NCBI RefSeq assembly: GCF_945957345.1
Contig: NZ_CAMFKW010000004.1
Location: forward strand, 62,001 to 126,000
DNA: 64,000 bases
Reading direction: 5' to 3'
DNA from: an uncultured Allobosea sp.
Lineage (GTDB): Bacteria; Pseudomonadota; Alphaproteobacteria; Rhizobiales; Beijerinckiaceae
Below are positions 15,892 through 23,675 of this stretch, one piece after another. The notes below the pieces were generated by a model. It searched no databases. It worked only from the letters and a program-made list of their open reading frames with translations, and was not told the DNA's origin. The first letter of the stretch is position 1; the number at the start of each line of letters is the position of its first letter. The translations under genes and the position numbers were made by a program.

Positions 15892-17172
15892 TCAGTGGAA
15901 CAGGCGCGGCAGCCAGAGCGACAGGCCGGGCACATAGGTGACGAGGAGGAGCACGGCGATGCTGGCACCGTAGAACGGCCAGATCGTGCGCATGGACTCG
16001 CCGATGGAAATGCGGCCGATGGCGCAGGCGACGAACTGCACCGAGCCGACCGGCGGCGTGTTGAGCCCGATGCCGGCGTTGAGGATCAGGATCACGCCGA
16101 AATGCACGGGGTCGACGCCGAAGGCCTTCACCACCGGCAGGAAGATCGGCGTGCAGATGATGATCATCGGCGCCATGTCCATGAAGGTTCCGAGCACCAG
16201 CAGCATCAGGTTGATCATCAGCAGGATGGTGATGGGGTTGTCGGAGACCGCCTTCATCGCGGCAATTGTCGCCTGCGGCACCTCGAGGAAGGCCATCAGC
16301 CAGCCGAAGGCGCCGGCCGTGCCGATCACCAGTAGCACCATCGCCGTGGTGCGCACCGCGCCCAGGGTCGCCTCGACGAAGGCCGTCCAGGTAAGCTGCC
16401 GATAGACGAAGATCGTGACGAGGATGGCGTAGACCACGGCGACGCAAGAGGATTCCGTCGCGGTGAAGACGCCGGACCGCACGCCGCCGAAGATGATGCC
16501 GATCAGCAGAATCCCGGGCAACGCCAGCACGACATAGCGCCCGACGGTCGCGAAGCCGGGGAAGGGCTCGCGCGGATAGCCGCGCTTCACCGCGACCGCC
16601 CAGGCGGCGACCATCAGAGCCGCGCAGAGCAGCAGGCCCGGAATGACGCCGGCGGTGAACAGGTCTGCGATCGAGAGATTGCCGCCCGCCGAGAGCGAAT
16701 AGATGATCATGTTGTGCGAGGGCGGGATCAGGAGCGCGATGATCGCCGCGTTCGCGGTGACGTTGACGGCGTAGTCGGCGTCATAGCCGCGCTTCTTCAT
16801 CTGCGGAATCATCAGCCCGCCGACCGCGGAGGCATCGGCTACCGCCGAGCCGGAGATGCCGCCGAAGAGCGTGCAGGTCACGACATTGACCTGGCCGAGG
16901 CCGCCGCGCAGATGGCCGACGAGGCTTGCCGCCATCTGGATCAGCCGCTCGGCGATGCCGCCGCGGATCATCAGGTCGCCGGCATAGATGAAGAACGGGA
17001 TCGCCATCATGGCGAAGGCGTTCATGCCGGAATTCATCTGCTGGAAGACGACGACCGGCGGCAGGCCCATATAGGCGACGGTCGCGACCGAGGCGATGCC
17101 GAGGCAGAAGGCGACGGGCACGCCGATCAGCAGCAGGATCGAAAAGACGCCGAAGAGAATCCAGAGTTCCAT
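15892..17172 (-). CDS. TRAP transporter large permease (DctM type)
   Basis: A 426-residue inner-membrane protein with about twelve hydrophobic segments, the sodium-driven translocating subunit of a TRAP transporter. Family features include ISGSAVADASAVGGLMIPQMKKRGY (quoted in part), LIPPSHNMIIYS, and the C-terminal GIGLNTPPVGSV. It starts 3 bp after the DctQ stop and is followed by kduI, so uptake and first catabolic steps are co-transcribed. Together with DctP and DctQ it should import unsaturated or saturated uronates. Confidence 0.92.
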   Translation of the reverse strand: MELWILFGVFSILLLIGVPVAFCLGIASVATVAYMGLPPVVVFQQMNSGMNAFAMMAIPFFIYAGDLMIRGGIAERLIQMAASLVGHLRGGLGQVNVVTCTLFGGISGSAVADASAVGGLMIPQMKKRGYDADYAVNVTANAAIIALLIPPSHNMIIYSLSAGGNLSIADLFTAGVIPGLLLCAALMVAAWAVAVKRGYPREPFPGFATVGRYVVLALPGILLIGIIFGGVRSGVFTATESSCVAVVYAILVTIFVYRQLTWTAFVEATLGAVRTTAMVLLVIGTAGAFGWLMAFLEVPQATIAAMKAVSDNPITILLMINLMLLVLGTFMDMAPMIIICTPIFLPVVKAFGVDPVHFGVILILNAGIGLNTPPVGSVQFVACAIGRISIGESMRTIWPFYGASIAVLLLVTYVPGLSLWLPRLFH

Positions 17173-17175
17173 GGC

Positions 17176-17709
17176 TCAGGCCTCCTGGCTTTCGCCGAAA
17201 TGCACGAAGCCGAGTGGCGCCTGTTCCTCGCCGGTGACGAAGAGCAGGAGCTTCTCCAGCGCAAACAGCGCGATCAGCGCGCCGCCGGCCGCGATCGGCA
17301 CATAGTCCCAGCCGCGGGATATGCCGATGATCGGCATGCGGTCGGCCCAGGTGCCGGCGGCGAGCTGCCAGCCATAGCCGAGCATGGCGAGGCCGAAGGC
17401 GCAGACGAGACCCTCGCCGATGACGATCAGCGCGGCCCGCACGGGCGGCGGCGACATCACGAGCCCGACCTCGAAGCCGAGATGGGCGCTTTCGCGCACG
17501 CCGACGGCGGCGCCGAGCAGGATGAACCACGACATCAGGAAGAGCGACCCGGCTTCGACCCAGATCGGCGTGTCGTTGAGCACATAGCGGCCGAACACGC
17601 CCCAGGCGACCATCACGGTCATCAGGACGAGGCCGGCGCCTGCCGCGATCAGCGCGAACAGGCTGAGCCTGGCGTCGAGGCGGGTCAGGAAAGCGGTGAA
17701 AGCGCGCAT
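17176..17709 (-). CDS. TRAP transporter small permease (DctQ type)
   Basis: A 177-residue membrane protein with four hydrophobic helices, the small subunit pairing with DctM. Typical landmarks are VFGRYVLNDTPIWVEAGSLFLMSW (quoted in part), GAAVGVRESAHLGFEV and the final helix before EKLLLFVTGE. It lies between the binding-protein gene (70 bp upstream, with a hairpin between) and dctM (3 bp downstream), the usual P-Q-M order. Confidence 0.9.
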   Translation of the reverse strand: MRAFTAFLTRLDARLSLFALIAAGAGLVLMTVMVAWGVFGRYVLNDTPIWVEAGSLFLMSWFILLGAAVGVRESAHLGFEVGLVMSPPPVRAALIVIGEGLVCAFGLAMLGYGWQLAAGTWADRMPIIGISRGWDYVPIAAGGALIALFALEKLLLFVTGEEQAPLGFVHFGESQEA

Positions 17710-17740
17710 GAAATCTGCCCGGGCTGATAAGGGGCCGGAA

Positions 17741-17768
17741 GCGGGGCGGCCGTCACGTGCCGCCCCGC
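17741..17768 (-). terminator. intra-operon hairpin between dctP and dctQ
   Basis: GCGGGGCGGC at 17741-17750 pairs perfectly with GCCGCCCCGC at 17759-17768 across an 8-base loop. It lies in the gap after the abundant binding-protein gene and before the membrane subunits. No T-tract follows, so it more likely protects the upstream mRNA or partly attenuates transcription than stops it. Confidence 0.5.
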
Positions 17769-17779
17769 CTGAACGAGGC

Positions 17780-18766
17780 TCAGTTCACCGCCTGGATCGC
17801 GGCGACCATCTCCTTGAGCTTCGGATCGGTGACGAACTTGTCGTAGACCGGCTTCATCGCGTCGATGAAGGGCTTCTTCTCGACGGTGTTGATCTGGGCG
17901 CCGCCAGCCTTGACCTTGGCCTCGGAGGCCTTCTCGCGCGCGTCCCAGAGCTCGCGCATCTTCAGCACCGACTCCTTCGCCGCGGCCCTGATGATCGCCT
18001 GGTCGGCCGCATTGAACTTGTCGAAGCTCCGCTTCGACATCACCAGCGCTTCCGGCGAGAGCGAGTGCTCGGTCACCGAATAGAACTTTGAGACCTCGAA
18101 ATGCCGGGTCGATTCATAGGACGGCCAGTTGTTCTCTGCGCCGTCGATGACGCCGGTCTGGAGCGCCGAATAGACTTCGCCGAAGGGCATCGGCGTGGCG
18201 TTGGCGCCGAGCGCCGAGACCAGCGCGACGAACATGTCGGATTGCTGGACGCGGATCTTCAGGCCCTTCATGTCGGTGGGCGTGCTGATCGGCTTCTTGG
18301 AGTTGTAGAAGGAGCGCGAGCCGGAATCGTAGAGCGCCAGCCCGATCAGGTCGTGCTTCTCGAATTCCTTGAGCAGGTTGTCGCCGATCGGGCCGTCCAT
18401 CGCCTTCCGCATGTGATCGACCGAGCGGAAGATGAAGGGCAGGGAGGGGATGTTGGTCGCCGGGATCAGGTTGTTGAACGGCGCCATGTTGATGCGGTTG
18501 ATGTCGATGACGCCGAAGCGGGTCTGGTCGATCGTATCCTTCTCCTGGCCAAGCTGGGCCGAATGGAAGACGTTGATCTTGACGCGGCCTTGCGTGCGCT
18601 CCTCAAGCAGCTTTCCCAGGTAGCGAACGGCCTCGACGGTCGGATAATCGGTCGGGTGGATATCGGCCGAGCGCAACGTCACGTTCTGGGCCAGCGCGCT
18701 GGTTGCCGTTGCGGCCGAAAGGGCGAGCGCGGCGGTATAGGCGAGGAATCTGCGGCGTGCGGTCAT
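17780..18766 (-). CDS. TRAP transporter substrate-binding protein (DctP type, probable uronate binder)
   Basis: A 328-residue periplasmic binding protein. The signal peptide is MTARRRFLAYTAALAL through ATSALAQ, with an RRRF start that may be Tat-like. The conserved carboxylate-binding Arg lies in LKIRVQQSDMFV, and GVIDGAENNWPSYES is the DctP-family signature. The ATG at 18766 is preceded by GGGAGA and starts at the signal peptide; the longer frame is rejected. It is the first gene of the dctPQM-kduI-kduD-kdgF operon. The neighbours point to unsaturated galacturonate or glucuronate as ligand. Confidence 0.9.
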   Translation of the reverse strand: MTARRRFLAYTAALALSAATATSALAQNVTLRSADIHPTDYPTVEAVRYLGKLLEERTQGRVKINVFHSAQLGQEKDTIDQTRFGVIDINRINMAPFNNLIPATNIPSLPFIFRSVDHMRKAMDGPIGDNLLKEFEKHDLIGLALYDSGSRSFYNSKKPISTPTDMKGLKIRVQQSDMFVALVSALGANATPMPFGEVYSALQTGVIDGAENNWPSYESTRHFEVSKFYSVTEHSLSPEALVMSKRSFDKFNAADQAIIRAAAKESVLKMRELWDAREKASEAKVKAGGAQINTVEKKPFIDAMKPVYDKFVTDPKLKEMVAAIQAVN

Positions 18767-18873
18767 GGTGCGTTCTCCCGTGGTTTCGAGCGCCCTGCCG
18801 TTTCCCGGCTTGTTCGCCGGCGCTTCGATCGTAAGCTGGCTGCCCGCCTCCGTGTTCGGTTGCGGCAGAGGTT

Positions 18874-18899
18874 GTATGGTAGTATGTTGTGGTATGGTA
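18874..18899. promoter_or_regulatory. direct repeat GTATGGTA, probable operator of the uronate divergon
   Basis: GTATGGTA occurs at 18874-18881 and again at 18892-18899, with a related GTATG at 18882-18886. It sits between the TRAP/kdu operon (start 18766) and the divergent GntR gene (start 18926). The repeat phase is 18 bp, not a clear palindrome. Binding by the adjacent GntR protein is inference. Confidence 0.4.
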
Positions 18900-18925
18900 C
18901 GCAACAGGCCCTGGAGGTTTTTGAC

Positions 18926-19615
18926 TTGAGCCTTTCGTTGGCGTCACCCGCCGTTCTTGCGGGCGCTTCGGCGGCCGGACGTGTCGAGGCCGAACTGCGC
19001 CGGGCGATCATTGCGCTCGAATTGCCCCCGGGGACGCGCCTGTCCGAGCAGGAGATCGCGCTGAAATACGGCGTCTCGCGCCAGCCTGTCCGCGAGGCGC
19101 TGATCGCGCTCGCCCGCACGCGGCTGGTCGACGTGCAGCCGCAGCGCGGCACGGTCGTGGTCAAGTTCTCCGTCCGCAAGATGATGGAGGCGCGCTTCAT
19201 TCGTGAGGCCGTCGAGGTTGCGATCGTGCGCGAGGCCTGCAAGGCCTTCTCGCCCCAGAGCCGGCAGAGGATCGCCGATCTCCTCGAAGTTCAGGAGAAG
19301 GCAGCCGGGCGCGACGACCACGCCTCGTTCCAGCGCTATGACGAGCTCTTCCATGTCGAGCTGGCCGAGGGCGTCGGCATGCCGCTCGCCTGGGAGGCGA
19401 TCCGGGACATCAAGGCGCATATGGACCGGGTCTGCCAGCTCACGCTGCCAGGCACCGACGTGATGCTGTCGCTGGTCGAGCAGCATCGCCGGATCATGAC
19501 GACGATCGATGCGCAGGATGCGGCGCAGGCCGAGCTCGCCATGCGCCACCACCTCACCGAGATTCTGCGCGCGCTGCCGAAGACGGAAGCCAATCATCCG
19601 GATCTGTTCGAGTAG
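18926..19615 (+). CDS. GntR family regulator (FCD type) of the uronate operon
   Basis: A 229-residue regulator with an N-terminal winged helix (VEAELRRAIIALELPPGTR, then YGVSRQPVREALIAL) and a C-terminal FCD domain (about residues 90-215). The start is set at TTG 18926 because GGAGG lies at 18913-18917, eight bases upstream. An in-frame ATG at 18884 lies inside the operator repeats and has no ribosome site; the very long frame reaching back to 18101 runs antisense through dctP. It is divergent from dctP, so it is the probable repressor of the uronate operon, similar in role to UxuR/ExuR regulators. Confidence 0.85.
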   Translation: MSLSLASPAVLAGASAAGRVEAELRRAIIALELPPGTRLSEQEIALKYGVSRQPVREALIALARTRLVDVQPQRGTVVVKFSVRKMMEARFIREAVEVAIVREACKAFSPQSRQRIADLLEVQEKAAGRDDHASFQRYDELFHVELAEGVGMPLAWEAIRDIKAHMDRVCQLTLPGTDVMLSLVEQHRRIMTTIDAQDAAQAELAMRHHLTEILRALPKTEANHPDLFE

Positions 19616-19718
19616 GCGGGCGTCCACCGGTGGCGCACCGGCCAGCGCGTTGCGGTGGTGCCGCGTGTCGGGATAATCACGCTCTTCGCGGAGCCGTGCA
19701 TCCCGGAGCGTCGAACGC

Positions 19719-20576
19719 ATGAACCGCTATCCGATGTTCAGTCCGCAGGTGCTGATCAGCTTCGTCGCGGTCTGCGAGACGCTGAGTTTTACGCGCGGGG
19801 CCGACCGGGTCTCGCTGTCGCAATCCACCGTCAGCCTGCAGATCAAGCGCCTGGAGGACCTGCTGGGCTGCCCGCTGCTGGAGCGCTCCTCGCATCAGGT
19901 CCAGCTCACCGAGGAGGGGGAGCGGCTTCTGAGCTATGCGCGGCGGATCATCGCCCTCAACGAGGAGGCTCATGACGCCCTGACCGGCGTCTGGCGCGAC
20001 GGCGTACTGCGGCTGGGGATGCCTGAGGATTTCGCCGTGCCGACCATCGACCTGCTCGCCGATTTCAGCCGGCAGCATCCGCATCTGCGGCTCGATGTCA
20101 GCAGCGGCCTGAGCGCCGACCTGCGCAGCGCTTTTGAACGCGAGGAACTGGACCTTGTCCTGGTGAAGCAGCGGCGCGGGCAGCCGCCGCGAGCCGCAAG
20201 GCGGGAGCCGCTGCTCTGGCTCGACAGTCTGGCCCATCCGGCCATCGAACGCGCGCCGGTTTCGCTGGCGATGTTCCCCATCGGTGGGCTCTATCGCGAT
20301 GAATTGTGTGGGGCGCTCGACCGGCTCGGCATGCGCTGGCGCATCGGCTATTGCAGCGGCAGCCTCGCCGCGCTTGCCGCCGCTTCGGCGGCCGGGCTCG
20401 GCATGACCCTGCTGCCCGCAAGCTGCCACTTGCCCGGCCACAGGGTCCTCGGCGTGGCCGAGGGCTTCGCCGAGATCACCGATTTCGAGCTCGCGCTCTA
20501 TTACCGCGACGATGCTCCGGCCTCGACCGCGATCCTGGCCGAGCGGCTAGCCGTCTATTGCCATCTGGAGGCTTGA
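19719..20576 (+). CDS. LysR family transcriptional regulator
   Basis: A 285-residue LysR-type regulator. The N-terminal HTH spans about residues 5-64 (LISFVAVCETLSFTRGADRV, then QSTVSLQIKRLEDLLG), followed by the effector domain from about 90 to 285. GGAG lies upstream of the ATG at 19719. It precedes the Tat-exported amidohydrolase gene by 107 bp on the same strand, so it may control that gene and possibly the M24 and M20 genes beyond. Inducer unknown. Confidence 0.88.
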   Translation: MNRYPMFSPQVLISFVAVCETLSFTRGADRVSLSQSTVSLQIKRLEDLLGCPLLERSSHQVQLTEEGERLLSYARRIIALNEEAHDALTGVWRDGVLRLGMPEDFAVPTIDLLADFSRQHPHLRLDVSSGLSADLRSAFEREELDLVLVKQRRGQPPRAARREPLLWLDSLAHPAIERAPVSLAMFPIGGLYRDELCGALDRLGMRWRIGYCSGSLAALAAASAAGLGMTLLPASCHLPGHRVLGVAEGFAEITDFELALYYRDDAPASTAILAERLAVYCHLEA

Positions 20577-20683
20577 GTGGTGCTAGCATTGCCTGACGCA
20601 ATCGCCAGCATTGCCAAATATCGCTGCCAAACCGCCGGCCGCGCGCTTATGGCGTCCGCAACGATCACAAGGAGGCGGCGACC

Positions 20684-22093
20684 ATGGAACTGGCACATCA
20701 TCAGAGCAGGCGTTCGTTCATCGGCCGGACGGGTGGTCTCGCCACCGCCTGCGCCGTGATGGCGGGGCTTCCGGGCGGGGCTGCGAAGGCGCAGCCGGCC
20801 GCTGCCAGGCCCGCCGCCGCCAAGCCGGCGTCCGAGGCGGGCAAGCGCATCCCGACAGAGCAGCACTATCTACTGACCAATGTCCGGCTCGAGGAAGGCT
20901 TCGTCCGCGAGGGCGATGTCGTGACCGGCACGCGCTCGGGGCTCTATGCCCTGGAGATCAAGGGCGACAAGATCGCAGCGATCCATGGGGCGGGCGAGGC
21001 GCTGCCGGCGGGCGTGCCGAGCTATGAGGCCTACGGCCAGCTCGCCTTGCCTGCGATGCGCGACATGCACATCCATCTCGACAAGACCTTCTATGGCCGC
21101 GCCTGGCAGGCACCGCTGCCGCGGCAGGGCAAGACGATCCTCGACATGATCGCCCGCGAGGAGAAGCTGATCCCGCAATTGCTGCCGGACTCGCAGGAGC
21201 ATGCCGAGCAGCTCATCGCCCTGCTGCAGTCGAAGGGCACCACGGTCGCCCGCAGCCATTGCAATATCGACCCGGTCAGCGGCCTGAAGAGCCTGGAGCA
21301 CCTCAAGCGCGCGCTGGAGAATCATCGCGACGATTTCAGCTGCGAGATCGTCGCTTTCCCGCAGCACGGCCTGCTGCTCTCGAAGGTCGACAAGCTGATG
21401 CGCGAGGCGATGAGCCTGGGCGTTGCGTATGTCGGCGGGCTCGACCCGACCAATGTCGACGGCGCCATGGAGAAATCGCTCGACGCGATGTTCCAGATCG
21501 CGCTCGACACCGGCAAGGGCGTCGATATCCATCTGCACGAAACCAGCCCGGCTGGTGTCGCCGCGATCCTGCATATGATCGCGACCGTCGAGAAGAACCC
21601 GGCTCTGCGCGGCAAGGTCACGATCAGCCATGCCTTCGCGCTGGCCACGATGGCGCCGGGTGCCCTCGACGAAGCCGCCACGCGCATGGCCGCGCAGGGT
21701 ATCAGCGTCGCTTCGACCGTACCGCTTGGCGCCGCGACGATGCCGCTGCCGCAGCTCAGCGCCAAGGGCGTCTTCGTGATGACCGGCACCGACAGCGTCA
21801 CCGACCATTGGTCGCCCTTCGGCCGCGCCGACATGCTCGAAAAGGCCAATCTCTACGCGCAGCTCTATCGCGGCAGCGACGAGTTCCGCCTGTCCCGTTC
21901 GCTGGCGATCGCGACCGGCGGCGTGCTGCCGCTCGACGACAAGGGCGAGCGGGCCTGGCCGAAGGCTGGCGACTCCGCCGATTTCACGCTGGTTCCGGCG
22001 AGTTGCTCGGCCGAGGCCGTCGCCCGCCTGCCAGAGCGCAGCGCGACCTTCCATCGCGGCCGCATGGTCTTCGGCGGCGTCGGCGCGGCCTGA
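20684..22093 (+). CDS. Tat-exported amidohydrolase, cytosine-deaminase-like
   Basis: A 469-residue metal-dependent hydrolase of the cytosine deaminase (CodA-like) group. The N-terminus carries a twin-arginine signal (SRRSFIG, hydrophobic stretch, cleavage near AKA-QP, residue 39), so the enzyme should fold in the cytosol and act in the periplasm. Metal and catalytic motifs are in place: MHIHLDKTF (about residue 128), RSHCNIDP (about 191), DIHLHET (about 280), ISHAFAL (about 314) and TGTDSVTDHWSP (about 367). GGAGG at 20671-20675 supports the start. Other CodA-like enzymes are cytosolic, so export is unusual. Substrate unknown; a cyclic amidine, lactam or ureide is likely. Confidence 0.83.
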   Translation: MELAHHQSRRSFIGRTGGLATACAVMAGLPGGAAKAQPAAARPAAAKPASEAGKRIPTEQHYLLTNVRLEEGFVREGDVVTGTRSGLYALEIKGDKIAAIHGAGEALPAGVPSYEAYGQLALPAMRDMHIHLDKTFYGRAWQAPLPRQGKTILDMIAREEKLIPQLLPDSQEHAEQLIALLQSKGTTVARSHCNIDPVSGLKSLEHLKRALENHRDDFSCEIVAFPQHGLLLSKVDKLMREAMSLGVAYVGGLDPTNVDGAMEKSLDAMFQIALDTGKGVDIHLHETSPAGVAAILHMIATVEKNPALRGKVTISHAFALATMAPGALDEAATRMAAQGISVASTVPLGAATMPLPQLSAKGVFVMTGTDSVTDHWSPFGRADMLEKANLYAQLYRGSDEFRLSRSLAIATGGVLPLDDKGERAWPKAGDSADFTLVPASCSAEAVARLPERSATFHRGRMVFGGVGAA

Positions 22094-22241
22094 CATTATC
22101 CGTTCCTGCGCGGTGGCCGGCGGTTTCGCCGGTCAGGCGCTCACGCCTCGTGGGCTCGTCACAGGCATGCGACCTGCGCGATAATGCGGGGACGGCCTGC
22201 CTGTTCCCAGCGTCGAAAATGCATATCCTGCGCCCGGCCGA

Positions 22242-22367
22242 GAGCTGGAGCGGTTCCGTCGTTCTCCGAACCACGGAACCGCTCCAGCTCCTTGTCTTGT
22301 CGCATTTTCGCTGACGCGGACCTTCGGTTCTTCACGCGAACGGGTGTCCACTTCGCTTGAAAATGCT
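22242..22367 (-). repeat. rhizobial-type intergenic repeat, copy 1
   Basis: Two parts. A perfect 18-bp hairpin (GAGCTGGAGCGGTTCCGT at 22242-22259, its complement at 22273-22290) has a 13-base loop, and a block at 22328-22367 reads, on the minus strand, AGCATTTTCAAGCGAAGTGG and on to TTCGCGTGAAGAA. The same two parts occur at 33457-33556. The structure resembles the palindromic intergenic elements scattered in rhizobial genomes (RIME-like); that name is by recollection. It fills most of the gap between the amidohydrolase and M24 genes. Confidence 0.65.
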
Positions 22368-22378
22368 TTGAAAAGGAT

Positions 22379-23596
22379 ATGACGATGACGCTTGGGGTGG
22401 GTGGATCGAGTTTCGAGGCCGAGCTTGCGAAGCTGAAGCCTGTCGCCGACGGCGTCGAGCCGATCGCGGTCAGCGAGTTCAAGGCCCGCATCGCGAAGGT
22501 GCAGCGCCTGCTTCGCGAGCAGGGCCTGCAGGGCCTCTATTTGGATACCTCGACCAACCTGCTTTATTTCACCGGCATCCAGCTCAAGCTCACCGAGCGG
22601 CTGCACGGCGCGGTGATCCCGGCCGAGGGCGAGATCGTCTATCTCAGCCCGGCCTTCGAGGAGCCCAAGACCCGCGAATACATGCGCTTCGGCGATGATG
22701 TCCGCTGCTGGGAAGAGCATGAGGATCCGACCGCGCTCGTCGTGGAGACGATCCGCAGCCTCGGCTACGAGAGCGGCTCGATCGCGCTCGATCCCGATAC
22801 GCCCTTCTACACCGTGGACGGCTTGCGCAAGGCCGGCAACCGCTTCGACTTCACCAATGGCGCCGCGCTCACGGGAGCTTGCCGGCAGGTGAAATCGGCC
22901 GCCGAAATCGCCCTGATCCAGCGGGCCATGGACGTCACCATGGCGGTTCATCGCGCGGCGGCGCGTACGCTCAGCGCCGGCATGACGACCACGGAGCTCG
23001 TGGATTTCCTCGACCGAGCCCATCGCAAATTCGGGATGAGCCTGACATTCGGCGCTGCGCAATTCGGCGAGGCGACCGCCTATCCCCACGGCGTTCCCTA
23101 TCCGCAGACGCTGGCCGATGGCGACATGGTGCTCATCGACATGGGCACGAGGCTGGGCGGCTACCACTCGGACATCACCCGCACCTATGTCTTCGGCGAG
23201 CCGACGGACAGGCAGCGCGAGATCTGGGACCTAGAGAAGAGGGCGCAGCTCGCCGGTTTCGCCGCGGCTACGCTCGGCGCGCCCTGCGAAGCCGTCGATC
23301 ACGCTGCGCGCGGCGTCATCGAAGCGGCCGGCTATGGTCCCGGCTACAAGGTCCCGGGCCTGCCGCACCGCACCGGCCATGGCCTCGGCCTCGCGATCCA
23401 CGAGGAGCCGTTCATGGTCAAGGGCAGCCTGACGCCGCTGCAGGCGGGCATGTGCTTCTCGGTCGAGCCGATGATGTGCATCTATGGCGAGTTCGGCGTT
23501 CGCCTCGAGGATATCGCCTATATGACCGAGGACGGCGCGCGCTGGTTCACCGAGCCCGCCCTCAGCGTCGACGATCCCTTTGCCGTCGCGGGGTGA
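22379..23596 (+). CDS. M24 family Xaa-Pro peptidase / creatinase-fold hydrolase
   Basis: A 405-residue cytosolic metallohydrolase with an N-terminal creatinase-like domain (about residues 25-160) and a C-terminal pita-bread domain. All five metal ligands can be seen: Asp in MVLIDMGTRLGG, Asp in YHSDITRTYVF, His in RTGHGLGLAIHEEP, Glu in FSVEPMM and Glu in RLEDIAYM. That fits aminopeptidase P or prolidase. GAAAAGG precedes the ATG at 22379; a second ATG two codons later is also possible. It is convergent with the AbgB-like gene, with a hairpin between them. Confidence 0.87.
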   Translation: MTMTLGVGGSSFEAELAKLKPVADGVEPIAVSEFKARIAKVQRLLREQGLQGLYLDTSTNLLYFTGIQLKLTERLHGAVIPAEGEIVYLSPAFEEPKTREYMRFGDDVRCWEEHEDPTALVVETIRSLGYESGSIALDPDTPFYTVDGLRKAGNRFDFTNGAALTGACRQVKSAAEIALIQRAMDVTMAVHRAAARTLSAGMTTTELVDFLDRAHRKFGMSLTFGAAQFGEATAYPHGVPYPQTLADGDMVLIDMGTRLGGYHSDITRTYVFGEPTDRQREIWDLEKRAQLAGFAAATLGAPCEAVDHAARGVIEAAGYGPGYKVPGLPHRTGHGLGLAIHEEPFMVKGSLTPLQAGMCFSVEPMMCIYGEFGVRLEDIAYMTEDGARWFTEPALSVDDPFAVAG

Positions 23597-23634
23597 CGGC
23601 AAAAGCGGCGGCTATCGTCCGAGATATCGTTGAT

Positions 23635-23664
23635 GCCGGCCCGGCCATGTCTGGTCGGGCCGGC
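23635..23664. terminator. hairpin between convergent genes
   Basis: GCCGGCCCGGCC at 23635-23646 pairs with GGTCGGGCCGGC at 23653-23664 (one G-T pair) around a 6-base loop. It sits in the 79-bp gap between the convergent M24 and M20 genes. The following sequence has only scattered T residues, so it is a plausible but weak bidirectional terminator. Confidence 0.5.
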
Positions 23665-23675
23665 AATCGTCTTGT

